DNA from: a virus
DNA: 58,802 nt
Direction: 5' to 3' (one strand)
IMG/VR virus record: IMGVR_UViG_3300036760_000108
Location: 1 to 58,802 of that record
The position numbers were made by a program, and so were the translations under genes. The notes under the pieces were generated by a model that ran no database searches, was not told the origin of the DNA, and saw nothing but the letters and a program-made list of their open reading frames with translations. Of the stretch, positions 31,441-41,441 are shown piece by piece. Within the stretch, counting starts at the first letter, position 1. Each line of letters starts with the position of its first letter.

Positions 31441-32145
31441 ATGTCACAGTTAACGCCGGTTCTTTATGGGAACCGTCTCTATGGACAGGAAACCTATAGC
31501 GAAAATGCTGATCCTGTCACTACAGTTCTTACTATATCTGATAGTGTCAGTTCTGCTGATGCGTTTAATGACACGGTAAATAAACTTCTTGAGGAAGTTA
31601 TAACTGCTACAGAAGTAGCTTTAAATAATATCAATAAGCCCTTAACTGATACTACTACGGTTACAGATGCATTTACTGCTACACTTGCTCAATTACTGAG
31701 TGAAACAATTACACCATCTGATTCTGCTATTACTACAACCGGAACTAAACCAGTAATAGACGGGATTGCACTTTCAGAATCATTTGTTTCTACTTTTGTG
31801 AAGATCCTATCAGACTCTGTAACGATGACAGACTTAGATCAAAAATTTGTTACAAGAATAGTTTATGATTCTTTAACTGTATTTGATAGTAATATTACTG
31901 TTACGATTACCAAAGCATTAACTGATATTCTTTTGCTACAGGATTGGTTGAGTCTTCGATTATCAAAACCAAATAATTGGATTGTCAATACTACTCCTAT
32001 TCCTGTTTCTACACTATACGGAAGAGTCTTATTTGGACGCTCTTTATATGGTCAGTCAAATAACCGTACACCCTGGAATACTACAAAACCAACACTGATA
32101 AATCCTGGGTGGAGAAATTATAACCAGTTAGAGGAGATGCCGTGA
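31441..32145 (+). CDS. Virion-region protein with SD-rich repeats, 234 aa
   Basis: The middle holds repeating units of the form LSETITPSD / LSDSVTMTD / LTDTTTVTD spaced about 40 residues apart. The ends carry LYGNRLYGQETY and LYGRVLFGRSLYGQS, which are similar to each other. The repeats suggest a beta-structural spacer. No family recognised. Confidence 0.55.
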   Translation: MSQLTPVLYGNRLYGQETYSENADPVTTVLTISDSVSSADAFNDTVNKLLEEVITATEVALNNINKPLTDTTTVTDAFTATLAQLLSETITPSDSAITTTGTKPVIDGIALSESFVSTFVKILSDSVTMTDLDQKFVTRIVYDSLTVFDSNITVTITKALTDILLLQDWLSLRLSKPNNWIVNTTPIPVSTLYGRVLFGRSLYGQSNNRTPWNTTKPTLINPGWRNYNQLEEMP

Positions 32146-35100
32146 ATAAGCAATCTGTTTCGCTGCCAGGGCCTCAAGGTGAGTGGGGTTCTTATGTCAG
32201 CAAGTATCAACCTGATTCCAGCAAGGTCTTGGATAGCATGTTCACTGCGAACTCCAAAAATTTTATTACAGATCAAACAGGCATGATTCAGAAACGACAG
32301 GGTGGAGTGCAGTGGAATCGTACCTCATTTTCCGAAGCGGCTAAAGATACATATGAAGCTGTATTCGAGAGTGGTGCTCGTCACTTCCTACGTATAGGGG
32401 GTGGAGTACTTTCAGCTTCGACTGGCACTGGACTGTTTGATGTCATTACATCTGGCTATTCAACAATAGGTAATTTTGAATGGGCTACATATCAGAATCG
32501 TACTTATGGGTGTAATGGTGTTAATGCCCCTCAAACATATGATATTGCCACATCTTATGGTGGTGTTACTTATACATTCACAACGGGAAAGACTAAAGAT
32601 ATGGGTGCCCAAGCCCCTTCTTCAGCCCCTACTTCAGGTGCGTATACTGCAGGTGGCTCCGTTCCTGATGGTAGCCATCGTTACAAAATTACGTTCGTTT
32701 ATTATGAATCAGAAGAAAGTAATGGGTCTACTGCATCATCTATTCAAACGGCTGGCGCTGGTAACAATACTGGACATCTATCAGCAATTCCTATAGGTGG
32801 ATATGGAGTTACAGCTAGAAATATTTATCGTGATAACAATGATGGTGTCTATCTACTCTTGGATACAATTTCTAATAATACAGCTACTACGTATACTGAT
32901 ACCCTTTTAATTGGGTCAACTCCAACACCAATTCCTACATTCAATGATGTTCCTCCCACATTTAGTAAGATTGCTCTGTGGTTAGACAGTATATTTATTG
33001 CACCTTCAGGTGAAACCAATCTCATCCGTTATAGCAATACAGGAACACCTGATATCTTTGATCCTAGTAATTTTATTATTTGTCAGAGTGATGATGTGAT
33101 TACGGCTCTCTATGTGTACAATGGTAAACTCTACGTCTTTGGACTTCACTCCTTTGGTAGTATTGAAGGGAATACCCCAGATACATTCTATTATCATAAT
33201 ATCAGCAATCTCATTGGCTGTGTTGATAATCGCTCTATCCAAGTACGGTCTATTGTTTCTGTGCCTACTCTCTGGTGGTTAAGTGACAAAGGACTTTATT
33301 ATTCCAATGGCAATACTGTGGAATATGGATCAGATTATATTCAGGATTTGGTGAATCTTAATATTGCACAAGTTAACTATTCGACTAATAAAAATACGCA
33401 GACTAGCTTTGCTGATTTTTCGGGAGATACTTCTACATCGGGGATTGACATCACTTCTCAACCAGGATCAGTAACAACTTTGAATCCTACAAAGGTATAT
33501 AGTACAACTGCAGATTGGTTAGGTGGGTCGAGTCTGACAAACATACGTACTTCTGACGGAACTTTTGCTGAGATTCCCACGAAACAAGAAAGGTCTTTAG
33601 CTTCAGGAGTACTTTCAGGAAGTGCTATAATTTCAGGAGTTAATTTAACTTTACCTTCCACGATTGATTTTATGGGAGAAACACATGCCGAAGAGGGAGT
33701 AACGACAGGACGAGCAAATACTAATATTGCAACATCAGTAAATGAAATGGCCCAGCCCTTTTTTCCTGACAGAAGTTGTACCCTTACTGATGTTACTATC
33801 CCATTTTTCCATACTGGAACACAAACATCTTGGCGATTTACTTTATATGCTGATTCGCTTGGGGCTCCTGGTTCTCCAATATATACACAAGGATTTGTTG
33901 TTACTGTTTCTAACCCTAACCTAGATATTTCATTTGTACTAAATTTATCGGGATTATCTATCGCTTTGACAGGTGGAACACGGTATTGGTTAGCTGTTGG
34001 GGGTATTGACATTAACGGAAATATAGGAAAAGTAAGATTTTCCTCTGGATGGAGTTCTGGATCAAGTGCATATGCAAGGCGTGGAAATGCGTTTACCGGA
34101 ACCTGGGATCGGTTATCTGACTCAAGTTCAAGTTTCTTTTATCAAATTGCTGCATCATACGCAGTAGTATCAGATCCAATCGCATCTAACGGTACTTGGA
34201 CTGCTCCTATATTTGATAATGGAAATAGTTCTGCTGTTGGTCAGTATGTAGCTGTTGTTAGTAGTATTCCTGCAGATACTGCTGGAAGTATTATTGTATA
34301 TGCATCTCAAAATGCAGATATGTCATTTAGTGCTACTCAAAGTTTCCCACTTCCTATAGGATTGGGAAGTGTTACCTTATCTGGATATCGTTATTGGAGA
34401 TTAGTTGTTTCTTTAAGTACAACTAATAATATTCGTGTTCCTGTAATAGGAGTACCTTTTCTTACATTTAGCGAGACTGCAGAATGGATATCCCAACCTA
34501 TTGATACAACTACAGATAACACAGGATGGGGAACACTAAGTTATACCGGCAATGTTCCTTTTGGAACATCTTCGACTCTTACAATTGCTACTTCGTCAAA
34601 TAATATTACCTATTCCTCATATGGTCCTATTGGAAGTGCTTTAGTAGAACGGTGGGCTAAAGTACGACTAGTACTTACATCTAGTATTGGAAATGATGTA
34701 AGTCCTTCTATTATCAGTATTACTCTTAATTGGTCCCTGTCTTCATCCATTACAAGTAGTATTATTGATACCGGAATAACCCCAGCCGGTTTTGGTGTAG
34801 CTCAATGGGAACAAATTAGTCTTACAGCAGGAACAGTTACATTCTATATTCGTACAGCTGCAACATCAGGGGCAATTCCAGCAGCCTCTTTTGTATCTGT
34901 TGCTAATGGTGCTTTCCCAAATTTGTCTGCATTACGGTTTGTGCAATGGAAAATAATTCTAACCTCCACGGCGAATAATTCACCGGTCATAACTTCAGTT
35001 ACTGTTAATTGGTATACAAGTTCAGGAGCAGTATCTGTTCGTTGTGCTAGCTTATTTTATAATAAAACCTATTATCTATCTGTGGCTACTCTTGGTTCGA

Positions 35101-35621
35101 CCGCCAATAATACGATTATTCAGCTTGATCAGTTTGGGAAATGGCGAATTCAGAAAGATACAAGTGTTGGTTGCTTCTTGTCTTACTTCAATACGCTCTA
35201 TTTTACAGATGGTACCTCTGGTTTAATCTTCAATGGATTTATTGCAGATACGGATAACGGTACTGCCATCACAATGGATGTTCGCACAAAAGCTTGGAAT
35301 GCTGAGAATGATTTATTCTTGAAAGTTCCTAGAGCTTTTAAAGTGACGGGACTTCATACTGGCACTACTCTTCATGCTTACTATTCCCCTGACCGTGGAA
35401 CTACATGGATTGAGATGCTTAATGAGAATGGACAAACAAGTTTTATTACAAATACAGGTGGAACTGAATTCATTGTCCTTTTTGTGCCTGATGGCGCTAC
35501 CTTGAACTCTGGCCGTACACTAATGTATCGACTTGTGTCTAGTGATGTATTTCCTTGCTCCATTATCAATTATGTGCCTTCATTCTACTCACGAAAGGGT
35601 CGGTACCTGAGCAATGGCTAA
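32142..35621 (+). CDS. Large tail protein, P22 gp10-like N-terminal region
   Basis: 1159 aa. The first 400 residues (IQKRQGGVQWNRTSFSE, HFLRIGGGVLSAST, WLDSIFIAPSGETNLIRYSN and FGLHSFGSIEG) follow the pattern of P22 gp10-type tail-nozzle/stabilisation proteins with a beta-propeller. The rest is made of several beta-sandwich-like domains, including repeats of TLTIATSSNNITYSSYGPIG type. It overlaps its neighbours by a few bases at both ends. It probably forms the tail tube or nozzle below the portal. Confidence 0.65.
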   Translation: MNKQSVSLPGPQGEWGSYVSKYQPDSSKVLDSMFTANSKNFITDQTGMIQKRQGGVQWNRTSFSEAAKDTYEAVFESGARHFLRIGGGVLSASTGTGLFDVITSGYSTIGNFEWATYQNRTYGCNGVNAPQTYDIATSYGGVTYTFTTGKTKDMGAQAPSSAPTSGAYTAGGSVPDGSHRYKITFVYYESEESNGSTASSIQTAGAGNNTGHLSAIPIGGYGVTARNIYRDNNDGVYLLLDTISNNTATTYTDTLLIGSTPTPIPTFNDVPPTFSKIALWLDSIFIAPSGETNLIRYSNTGTPDIFDPSNFIICQSDDVITALYVYNGKLYVFGLHSFGSIEGNTPDTFYYHNISNLIGCVDNRSIQVRSIVSVPTLWWLSDKGLYYSNGNTVEYGSDYIQDLVNLNIAQVNYSTNKNTQTSFADFSGDTSTSGIDITSQPGSVTTLNPTKVYSTTADWLGGSSLTNIRTSDGTFAEIPTKQERSLASGVLSGSAIISGVNLTLPSTIDFMGETHAEEGVTTGRANTNIATSVNEMAQPFFPDRSCTLTDVTIPFFHTGTQTSWRFTLYADSLGAPGSPIYTQGFVVTVSNPNLDISFVLNLSGLSIALTGGTRYWLAVGGIDINGNIGKVRFSSGWSSGSSAYARRGNAFTGTWDRLSDSSSSFFYQIAASYAVVSDPIASNGTWTAPIFDNGNSSAVGQYVAVVSSIPADTAGSIIVYASQNADMSFSATQSFPLPIGLGSVTLSGYRYWRLVVSLSTTNNIRVPVIGVPFLTFSETAEWISQPIDTTTDNTGWGTLSYTGNVPFGTSSTLTIATSSNNITYSSYGPIGSALVERWAKVRLVLTSSIGNDVSPSIISITLNWSLSSSITSSIIDTGITPAGFGVAQWEQISLTAGTVTFYIRTAATSGAIPAASFVSVANGAFPNLSALRFVQWKIILTSTANNSPVITSVTVNWYTSSGAVSVRCASLFYNKTYYLSVATLGSTANNTIIQLDQFGKWRIQKDTSVGCFLSYFNTLYFTDGTSGLIFNGFIADTDNGTAITMDVRTKAWNAENDLFLKVPRAFKVTGLHTGTTLHAYYSPDRGTTWIEMLNENGQTSFITNTGGTEFIVLFVPDGATLNSGRTLMYRLVSSDVFPCSIINYVPSFYSRKGRYLSNG

Positions 35622-35877
35622 AACACAGAAACGTAATATTAACCCTCCAGGGGATAGTGATAAAGATTTACTTACGGACTATTCTTCAACTATCCAGTTA
35701 ACATTTGATGATTTATTTCAAGCAGCTCATGATCACTTAATTCTGAAAAGCAATCCAAAAGCAGCTGATGGTGCAATTCAAACCATCTCTGTGGTGGATG
35801 ATGGGACAAATGTATATATGGTTGTAAAGACAGGTCGTGGGTGGTTTAAGAGCACAAATTTCACAGCAGTAGTGTAA
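35614..35877 (+). CDS. Hypothetical protein, 87 aa
   Basis: Overlaps the large tail gene by 8 nt. Contains STIQLTFDDLFQAAHDHLI then VVDDGTNVYMVVKTGRGWF. Small mixed alpha/beta protein of the tail cluster. Confidence 0.6.
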   Translation: MAKTQKRNINPPGDSDKDLLTDYSSTIQLTFDDLFQAAHDHLILKSNPKAADGAIQTISVVDDGTNVYMVVKTGRGWFKSTNFTAVV

Positions 35878-35889
35878 GGGAGAATTACT

Positions 35890-36759
35890 ATGGGACTTGG
35901 AAGCGTCATTAGTGGTTTAATTAATAGTGGCAGAAGTTTACCTACAATAGATGTAGCTGCATTATTTGACTCTATTGCTAAGGCGGGAACTGATCAACGT
36001 AGAATGATCAATGAGCTACCTGCAGAATTACAACCACTGTATGCTCAGTATCAAGCTTCTTTAGGCAAAGCAGGAACTACGCTTCAAGATACTACTAAAC
36101 AGATTGGTCAAGATTTACTTACACAGACCAAAGCCAATTATGATCCTAATTCTGCCGCAGTTCAAGCTACACTTGCTGCTCTTAAACAACAGGACTATTC
36201 CACCCTCCCTGGAACTCTTAATAGTTTGAAAGCGAATCTAGCTGCAACTGGTGGACTATCTACTGGTGGTGCAGGTCGGGCCTTAACATCAGCTATTCTT
36301 GCACCAGCGGCACAATATTCTCAACAAGCGGCTAATACACAAGCTCAACAGCTTAATATGCAGCAACAGAATGTGCAACAAGCTTTAAATAAGATTGCTT
36401 CATTAGATGATGCAACAGCTCAACAGCTATTTGGTATGAGTACAGCAGAAGCAGCCAATATTCTTCAATATGGCCGTAGTGACCTTCAAGGTCAGCTATC
36501 CCAACTTATTAATCAGAGTGTCAATGAAACAAATCAGACATTATCTGTACAAGGCATTCAAGCTAATAATGCATATCAGAATGCCGTGACGCGTAATGCA
36601 CAGCAAAATGCTCTCACAAATGATATTGTAGGTACTGGGGTAGGTGCCATTCAATCGGGACTGACAAGCGGAATTACAGGTGGGACAGGTTTACCTGCAG
36701 GTGCTGATGTTGGGTCTGCTGATTACATGCGTAATGCTTTAGCAAATTCACCACTATAA
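35890..36759 (+). CDS. Ala/Gln-rich helical protein, putative ejection protein
   Basis: 289 aa, almost entirely helical, rich in Ala, Gln and Asn (AQQLNMQQQNVQQALNKIAS). Position after the tail nozzle and composition fit the internal or ejection proteins of short-tailed phages that form a conduit across the envelope. Inferred. Confidence 0.55.
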   Translation: MGLGSVISGLINSGRSLPTIDVAALFDSIAKAGTDQRRMINELPAELQPLYAQYQASLGKAGTTLQDTTKQIGQDLLTQTKANYDPNSAAVQATLAALKQQDYSTLPGTLNSLKANLAATGGLSTGGAGRALTSAILAPAAQYSQQAANTQAQQLNMQQQNVQQALNKIASLDDATAQQLFGMSTAEAANILQYGRSDLQGQLSQLINQSVNETNQTLSVQGIQANNAYQNAVTRNAQQNALTNDIVGTGVGAIQSGLTSGITGGTGLPAGADVGSADYMRNALANSPL

Positions 36760-36772
36760 AGAGGAGAAGACC

Positions 36773-38005
36773 ATGGCTGATAATTACAATATAAATACGA
36801 CACAAGAACAGTCTTTTGAAGCTGGTGGATTAGATAAAAATAATCCAGCAATGACTTATGTAGATTTTGCTACTAAGATGGCTGAAAATGCCATGAATCA
36901 AAAACGACAAGAACAAATGATTCAACAAGCTATTGAACTTACTAAACAACAGAAACTATCCACTAAACAAGGCCAGGAAGCTGCTGATCTTGGAGTGAAT
37001 CCTAACTTAAAGGATGTCTTTACGATTCCCGAAGCTGTGGCTTATTTAAAAGCTGCTGATGTTGATGAAGCTCAGATTAATGCGTTTGTGACTGCTATTG
37101 GTGATCAAAAGACTGTAAGCAAAGCAGCTGTGGATACGATTATCCGCAAGAAAGAAATGGCTATTAAACCTGGCACACCTTTCATTGCTTCAGAAGCCGA
37201 CGCCAAGAATGGATCCATGGTGACCAAAGAAGGGGATCAGTTAGTTGCTGGACAGTCCTATTATGACACAGGTGAGAAAGATAATGATGGCAATGCTATC
37301 TATGCACACGGTGGAAAAGAACCTGTGGATCAGGAAGGTAAGTTGGCTCTTAAAGATCAGCAACTTGCTCAAAAACAATGGATTGACTTGAACAAGGAAC
37401 TGAATAAGTTCATCAGGTCGTCTCGTGGAAATGCTCTTACACAAGCTGCTCAACGTGCTGTCCGGGCGTTGAACGAACTTGGAGAAGGTCAGCCTTTGAC
37501 TGCACAGATGTTATCCTTCATCCAAAAAGATATTTCAGGTATCTTCCAAGGCGGCGTTCCTCCGATTTCTGGTATGGAATCAGAAGACTTTACAAACGCA
37601 CTACAACGTATCAATCAACTCATTGCCAAATATACCGGGGTGCAGGGCTATTTGCATCATGACCTTGGAGATCAGAGACAGTACTTGCTTGGACTTCTAA
37701 TGCGCTTACGTGATAGTACCAATGGAATGTTAAAAGCGGGATTGGCTTCAAATGCAGAAGGCTATCGTACTATCATTGACAGTAATCCTGAACAATGGCA
37801 AAAACTTGTTGCTGATAAAATGACAGCTGTGGAAGCTGGACTCTCAGAAAATGCCAAGACTACGATGGGTGCAATGAGTGAGGATAAACAAGGCCAGCTT
37901 GGTCCGGCTATGACACCTAAAGCTACAGGCGGGGCTGACCTTGATGCCAAGAAAGCAGCTCTTCGTGAAAAGTTAACTGGAATGCTTAAATCACAAGGTA
38001 AATAA
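36773..38005 (+). CDS. Putative ejection/internal virion protein, 410 aa
   Basis: Helical protein with Gln-rich N-terminus (KMAENAMNQKRQEQMIQQA), a small beta segment around residue 125-185 (KPGTPFIASEADAKNG...YAHGGKEP), and a long helical C-terminal part. Second of three large helical proteins in a row, as in P22 or T7 ejection clusters. Confidence 0.55.
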   Translation: MADNYNINTTQEQSFEAGGLDKNNPAMTYVDFATKMAENAMNQKRQEQMIQQAIELTKQQKLSTKQGQEAADLGVNPNLKDVFTIPEAVAYLKAADVDEAQINAFVTAIGDQKTVSKAAVDTIIRKKEMAIKPGTPFIASEADAKNGSMVTKEGDQLVAGQSYYDTGEKDNDGNAIYAHGGKEPVDQEGKLALKDQQLAQKQWIDLNKELNKFIRSSRGNALTQAAQRAVRALNELGEGQPLTAQMLSFIQKDISGIFQGGVPPISGMESEDFTNALQRINQLIAKYTGVQGYLHHDLGDQRQYLLGLLMRLRDSTNGMLKAGLASNAEGYRTIIDSNPEQWQKLVADKMTAVEAGLSENAKTTMGAMSEDKQGQLGPAMTPKATGGADLDAKKAALREKLTGMLKSQGK

Positions 38006-38007
38006 CC

Positions 38008-39444
38008 ATGACTCTAGATGAAGCAATTAATAATCTCTCTGAAGAAGAAGTAGACCTTTTGACTAATGATCCTCAGATGCTTGAGGAATTCAAACAAAAG
38101 TTTTCTGCTCATGCGCCTCAAAGTGTGATGGGAACTGTTGGTGAAGCTACCAAACGCCTACTTCCTACTAGAGAAATGTTAGAAGCTCCACTAAAAGCTA
38201 GTGACAAACTAGGAACAATGGTGGAAGCTGGTGGTGCTGGGATTGCGGATATTGATGCCAATCTTCTACCTCATGCAGCTAACCTCATTCCTGGTGTGAA
38301 CATGAAGACGGAGCCCTTCCTTCCTGCTGTTCAGCAAGCCGGACAGGATGTTCAGAATGTTATGGCAGGCCTTGCTCCTGAAACGACTGCTGGCAAAGCT
38401 GGTAAGTTCATAGGGTCCTTTTTAACGCCCAATCAAATTGCTCTTCAAGCTACTGGTGAAGCAGCTGCAAAACCAATCATTAAAGGATTAGGATATGGAA
38501 TTAATAAGATTGGTTCTCTCTTGGCTCCTGCCAGTGAAGAAGCGCTACCTGGTGCGGCCAAAGCTGTAGGAAATGTTTTGTCTACTGTGAGTGGTGTTGG
38601 TACACCTGAACTTGAAACTGTGATGACCAATCCACAAGCAGTTGCGGCTGCTAAATCCTTTCCTCAAGTGGCAGAAGATGTGGCTGGCTCAATGAACAAG
38701 ATGACAGAGCATTTAAGCAACCTAGAGAAAGCAGCCACTGCGACCTTGGATGCAACTAAAACCATTCCTGTTAGTACAATAACTGATGCTATTGAAGCAG
38801 AAATTAAAGCTCTTAAATCATCAGCTATTCCTCCTCATGGAATGCATAGTCCAATTGACGTTTTAGAAAGTATGCTTGAAAAAGTAAAAAGTCAAGGACC
38901 AAAGACTCAACCAGAAGCGGCAAAATGGATTAAACAGGTCCAAGGAAAGATTAACTGGAACGATCCTCTAGGTAGTGAGCTTAACGAAGCCCTGACGCAT
39001 GTGCAAAGTACGGTTAATGATGCATTGAAAGCATCTAATCCTGGTTATGCTACCGCCACGGAGAACTTCTCCAATGCTGTGAACCTCAAAAATGACCTCT
39101 CAAAGGCCATGGGCATGAGTAAAGAGGCAGGTTTGGCTGGTAAATTCAGCCCAGAGAACGTTTCTGTCGCTAAATTAAAGGGATTATTGAATCCAGATTC
39201 AGCTTTAGCCACTAAAAAGATGCTTGGACAATTTGCTGAGGTACCGGGAGTACCTAATTACATGGACATTGCCAAGCAAGCGGCAGCGAAAGCGGCATTG
39301 GGACAGGGTGCAAGAGCTAGACTGGCTGGTTTCTTGGCCGGAATGGTGCCGGGAGCTGGGCGGGCGGCTGGAACAGCGGTTTCTGGAGGCATTAAGAGCC
39401 TTCCTGCAGCTGGAAATGCTGTATACCAAGGATTGATTCAATAA
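38008..39444 (+). CDS. Putative ejection/internal virion protein, 478 aa
   Basis: Ala-rich, low-Cys helical protein. N-terminal acidic helices (LSEEEVDLLTNDPQMLEEF), a middle with long heptad stretches, and a hydrophobic glycine-rich C-terminus (LAGFLAGMVPGAGRAAG) that could insert in a membrane. Third member of the ejection-like cluster. Confidence 0.55.
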   Translation: MTLDEAINNLSEEEVDLLTNDPQMLEEFKQKFSAHAPQSVMGTVGEATKRLLPTREMLEAPLKASDKLGTMVEAGGAGIADIDANLLPHAANLIPGVNMKTEPFLPAVQQAGQDVQNVMAGLAPETTAGKAGKFIGSFLTPNQIALQATGEAAAKPIIKGLGYGINKIGSLLAPASEEALPGAAKAVGNVLSTVSGVGTPELETVMTNPQAVAAAKSFPQVAEDVAGSMNKMTEHLSNLEKAATATLDATKTIPVSTITDAIEAEIKALKSSAIPPHGMHSPIDVLESMLEKVKSQGPKTQPEAAKWIKQVQGKINWNDPLGSELNEALTHVQSTVNDALKASNPGYATATENFSNAVNLKNDLSKAMGMSKEAGLAGKFSPENVSVAKLKGLLNPDSALATKKMLGQFAEVPGVPNYMDIAKQAAAKAALGQGARARLAGFLAGMVPGAGRAAGTAVSGGIKSLPAAGNAVYQGLIQ

Positions 39445-39445
39445 A

Positions 39446-40042
39446 ATGACTGCACAAGATGAATTTCCGGGTAATGGGTTTCAAGGGGATATTGATTATC
39501 TCAATTCTGACTATAATGCTGGGGAACCTGCTGAAATACGCTTTCTAAAGGCTCTTATGGCTGCTGGTGGAGGGGCCGGCATGGCCCAATTAGCGGCCTC
39601 TACCCCGGTTTTGGCTAAAGGAGCCTATGCGACATTAAAAGGCCTCGGAAACGCAGGGGAAATGGCCTTGGGTGGCACTCCTGAAGCTCTTGCTGGCGCC
39701 AAAGCTGTACAATCAGGATTAGAAGCGCCACAATCGGGAATAACAGTATTCATAAAAGGTATTCAAAAAGGCGTAAATGGAGAGCAAATACCGATTTACG
39801 GTGTAAAAGGTCCAGCAAACGAATTAAAAGCTTTATTTGGTGATGAAGCGCCTGGATCTATACCAGAAAGTATATTACGTACTAAAGGTCTTATTCCAGA
39901 ACAAGTTCCAGAGTCTCAAAATCGTCTTGCCCCTTTTGCTCAGGATTTAAGAGAATTGTGGGGGAATTTAGCTTTAGAACAAAGCGGAACACCATTAAAG
40001 ATACGGGCTCCTTATATGCGGCCCGATGCAATTAATAAATAA
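39446..40042 (+). CDS. Hypothetical protein, 198 aa
   Basis: Starts 1 nt after the previous stop. Contains a hydrophobic Ala/Gly-rich segment (LKALMAAGGGAGMAQLA) and a beta-type middle (ITVFIKGIQKGVNGEQIPIYG). Likely the last virion-associated gene; role unknown. Confidence 0.55.
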   Translation: MTAQDEFPGNGFQGDIDYLNSDYNAGEPAEIRFLKALMAAGGGAGMAQLAASTPVLAKGAYATLKGLGNAGEMALGGTPEALAGAKAVQSGLEAPQSGITVFIKGIQKGVNGEQIPIYGVKGPANELKALFGDEAPGSIPESILRTKGLIPEQVPESQNRLAPFAQDLRELWGNLALEQSGTPLKIRAPYMRPDAINK

Positions 40043-40058
40043 GATATGGGGTATTAAA

Positions 40059-40226
40059 ATGCCGAGTAAAACTGTTGATGCAGTAATCAAAGCTGTAGCT
40101 AGTCTTCATGACTCTGTTATTGAAATTAAAACAGATATGCGATGGATTAAAAGAGGTATGATAGGTCTTTATAGCGCTGTTGGTATTGCTTGTATTGGCG
40201 CTTTAGTTGAGGCACTACTTCACTAA
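40059..40226 (+). CDS. Small membrane protein (XhlA/holin-like), 55 aa
   Basis: ATG 40059 after GGGG. A short coil (KAVASLHDSVIEIKTDMRWIKRG) followed by one transmembrane helix (LYSAVGIACIGALVEALL). This coil-plus-TM layout is like haemolysin XhlA-type phage holin accessories. The nearby DUF5675 gene strengthens a lysis role. Confidence 0.6.
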   Translation: MPSKTVDAVIKAVASLHDSVIEIKTDMRWIKRGMIGLYSAVGIACIGALVEALLH

Positions 40227-40253
40227 CTTGTTTGTAGGGAGGTGGACAATGCA

Positions 40254-40379
40254 ATGGTTGTTAATAATTGCTTATGCCATCGTGTATCACCCATCCGTCT
40301 AGTTTGGAATGAACCTCTAGGAAAAATGTATATTTGTTTGATTTGCAGTGGTTGGATCACAATCTACTGGGGGAGTTGA
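40254..40379 (+). CDS. Small zinc-ribbon-like protein, 41 aa
   Basis: ATG 40254 after GGGAGG. CLCH near residue 6-9 and CLIC near residue 28-31 give a four-ligand zinc site. An overlapping 17-codon frame from 40249 is less likely. Confidence 0.55.
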   Translation: MVVNNCLCHRVSPIRLVWNEPLGKMYICLICSGWITIYWGS

Positions 40380-40382
40380 AAA

Positions 40383-40598
40383 ATGAAAATATGTCCTCAA
40401 TGCAAAATGTCAACTAAAGCCTCAGAGAGAATTGGAACTGATCATAAAACCAAAAAGAATTGGCTTATCACATTCTGTGCGAAATGTGGATATAATTATG
40501 ATTTAGAGGATTATAAAGGAAAGGTTTTGTCACCAGAAGAAGAGATGAATAAATATCCTTGGCCGGATACACCTCAGAAATATTGGCCAACACTTTAA
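40383..40598 (+). CDS. Zinc-ribbon protein, 71 aa
   Basis: Two Cys pairs (CPQC at residue 4-7, CAKC at residue 32-35) separated by a beta-type segment form a typical zinc ribbon; the tail is acidic with YPWPDTPQKYWPTL. Role unknown. Confidence 0.65.
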   Translation: MKICPQCKMSTKASERIGTDHKTKKNWLITFCAKCGYNYDLEDYKGKVLSPEEEMNKYPWPDTPQKYWPTL

Positions 40599-40599
40599 A

Positions 40600-40690
40600 G
40601 CCTGATGCGCGTCAGGCAATTAGGACGTTCAGGGCCTCCTCCCCTTGAATGTCCGGGCCGTGGGCTTCGTGCTCACGGCCTTTTCTATTT
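40600..40690 (+). terminator. Late-operon terminator with three tandem hairpins
   Basis: GCCTGA/TCAGGC (40600-40617), GGACGTTCA/TGAATGTCC (40623-40654) and GGCCGTG/CACGGCC (40656-40680). The third, with a GC-rich inner stem, is followed by TTTTCTATTT and is a good Rho-independent terminator. The first two may protect the transcript end. Confidence 0.85.
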
Positions 40691-40784
40691 ACATCCACAA
40701 AGGTGAGTGATTCAGTAACATTGGTGTAGATAAGTCGAATCGCAGATTGCAATATGAAATAATAATGAAACGAAAGGAGAGAGT

Positions 40785-41195
40785 ATGATATTGCGCGTCA
40801 ATAGGTTCAAACAGACGGAGAAGGCTACCCTAGGTAGGCTGTTTATTGATGGGATTGTGGAATGCTATACCTTAGAGGATGTGGTGAGGCCTGATGGAGT
40901 AAAGGTGGATGGACAGACGGCGATTCCTGCTGGTACGTACAATGTTATAATCGACGCCTCAACTCGGTTTAAGCGTGACATGCCCCACGTACTTGACGTA
41001 CCGATGTTTACTGGCATACGTATCCATTCTGGTAACACTGACGCGGATACGGAGGGGTGCATTCTTCTTGGAGGGAAACTTGAGAATGATGATTTCATCT
41101 CCGGGTCCAAAGATGCGTTCGCTGCTTTCTTCAAGAAACTGAAAGCGGCCCTTGATGCGGGCGAGGATGCAACACTGTTGATTCATAACGGCTAA
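40785..41195 (+). CDS. DUF5675 protein, putative cell-wall-active enzyme
   Basis: 136 aa covering the DUF5675 domain: LGRLFIDGIVECYTLEDVVR, IPAGTYNVII, DVPMFTGIRIHSGNTDADTE and GCILLG. The Ile-His-x-Gly-N and G-C-I motifs resemble the His/Cys pair of L,D-transpeptidase-like folds, so a peptidoglycan role is plausible. It lies after the late terminator with ribosome-binding site AAAGGAGAG. Being the last rightward gene, it is a candidate lysis gene; no classical endolysin was seen. Confidence 0.75.
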   Translation: MILRVNRFKQTEKATLGRLFIDGIVECYTLEDVVRPDGVKVDGQTAIPAGTYNVIIDASTRFKRDMPHVLDVPMFTGIRIHSGNTDADTEGCILLGGKLENDDFISGSKDAFAAFFKKLKAALDAGEDATLLIHNG

Positions 41196-41305
41196 TACCC
41201 CCTCTCGCAGTCACAAGTACATGATCCCTTCTCACACTTCTTGTGGAGGGCAGCACGACACATGGAACAGACAGGCATGTTCGGTTGCATTTCCTCAGTA
41301 GCCAT
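41192..41305 (-). CDS. Cys-rich peptide, 37 aa
   Basis: ATG 41305 after GAGGAG. CSMC, then CEKGSCTCDC give six Cys in 37 residues, likely a zinc-binding peptide. Its stop overlaps the convergent DUF5675 stop by a few bases. Confidence 0.6.
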   Translation of the reverse strand: MATEEMQPNMPVCSMCRAALHKKCEKGSCTCDCERGY

Positions 41306-41430
41306 TACAGACTCCTCATGTAGGCAACAAGAATGGTAGACACGGCCAATGCAACGAAGCACCAAGGCTTAGGCGCGATGTATGCGGCTGAATAGGATGC
41401 TCCTGCGAGTACAGCAATCACTGTAACCAT
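41305..41430 (-). CDS. Small membrane protein, 41 aa
   Basis: ATG 41430 after AAGGAG. Two short hydrophobic segments (VIAVLAGASYSAAYIA and CFVALAVSTILVAYM). Coupled to the Cys-rich peptide gene. Function unknown. Confidence 0.6.
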   Translation of the reverse strand: MVTVIAVLAGASYSAAYIAPKPWCFVALAVSTILVAYMRSL

Positions 41431-41441
41431 TGACAGTCTCC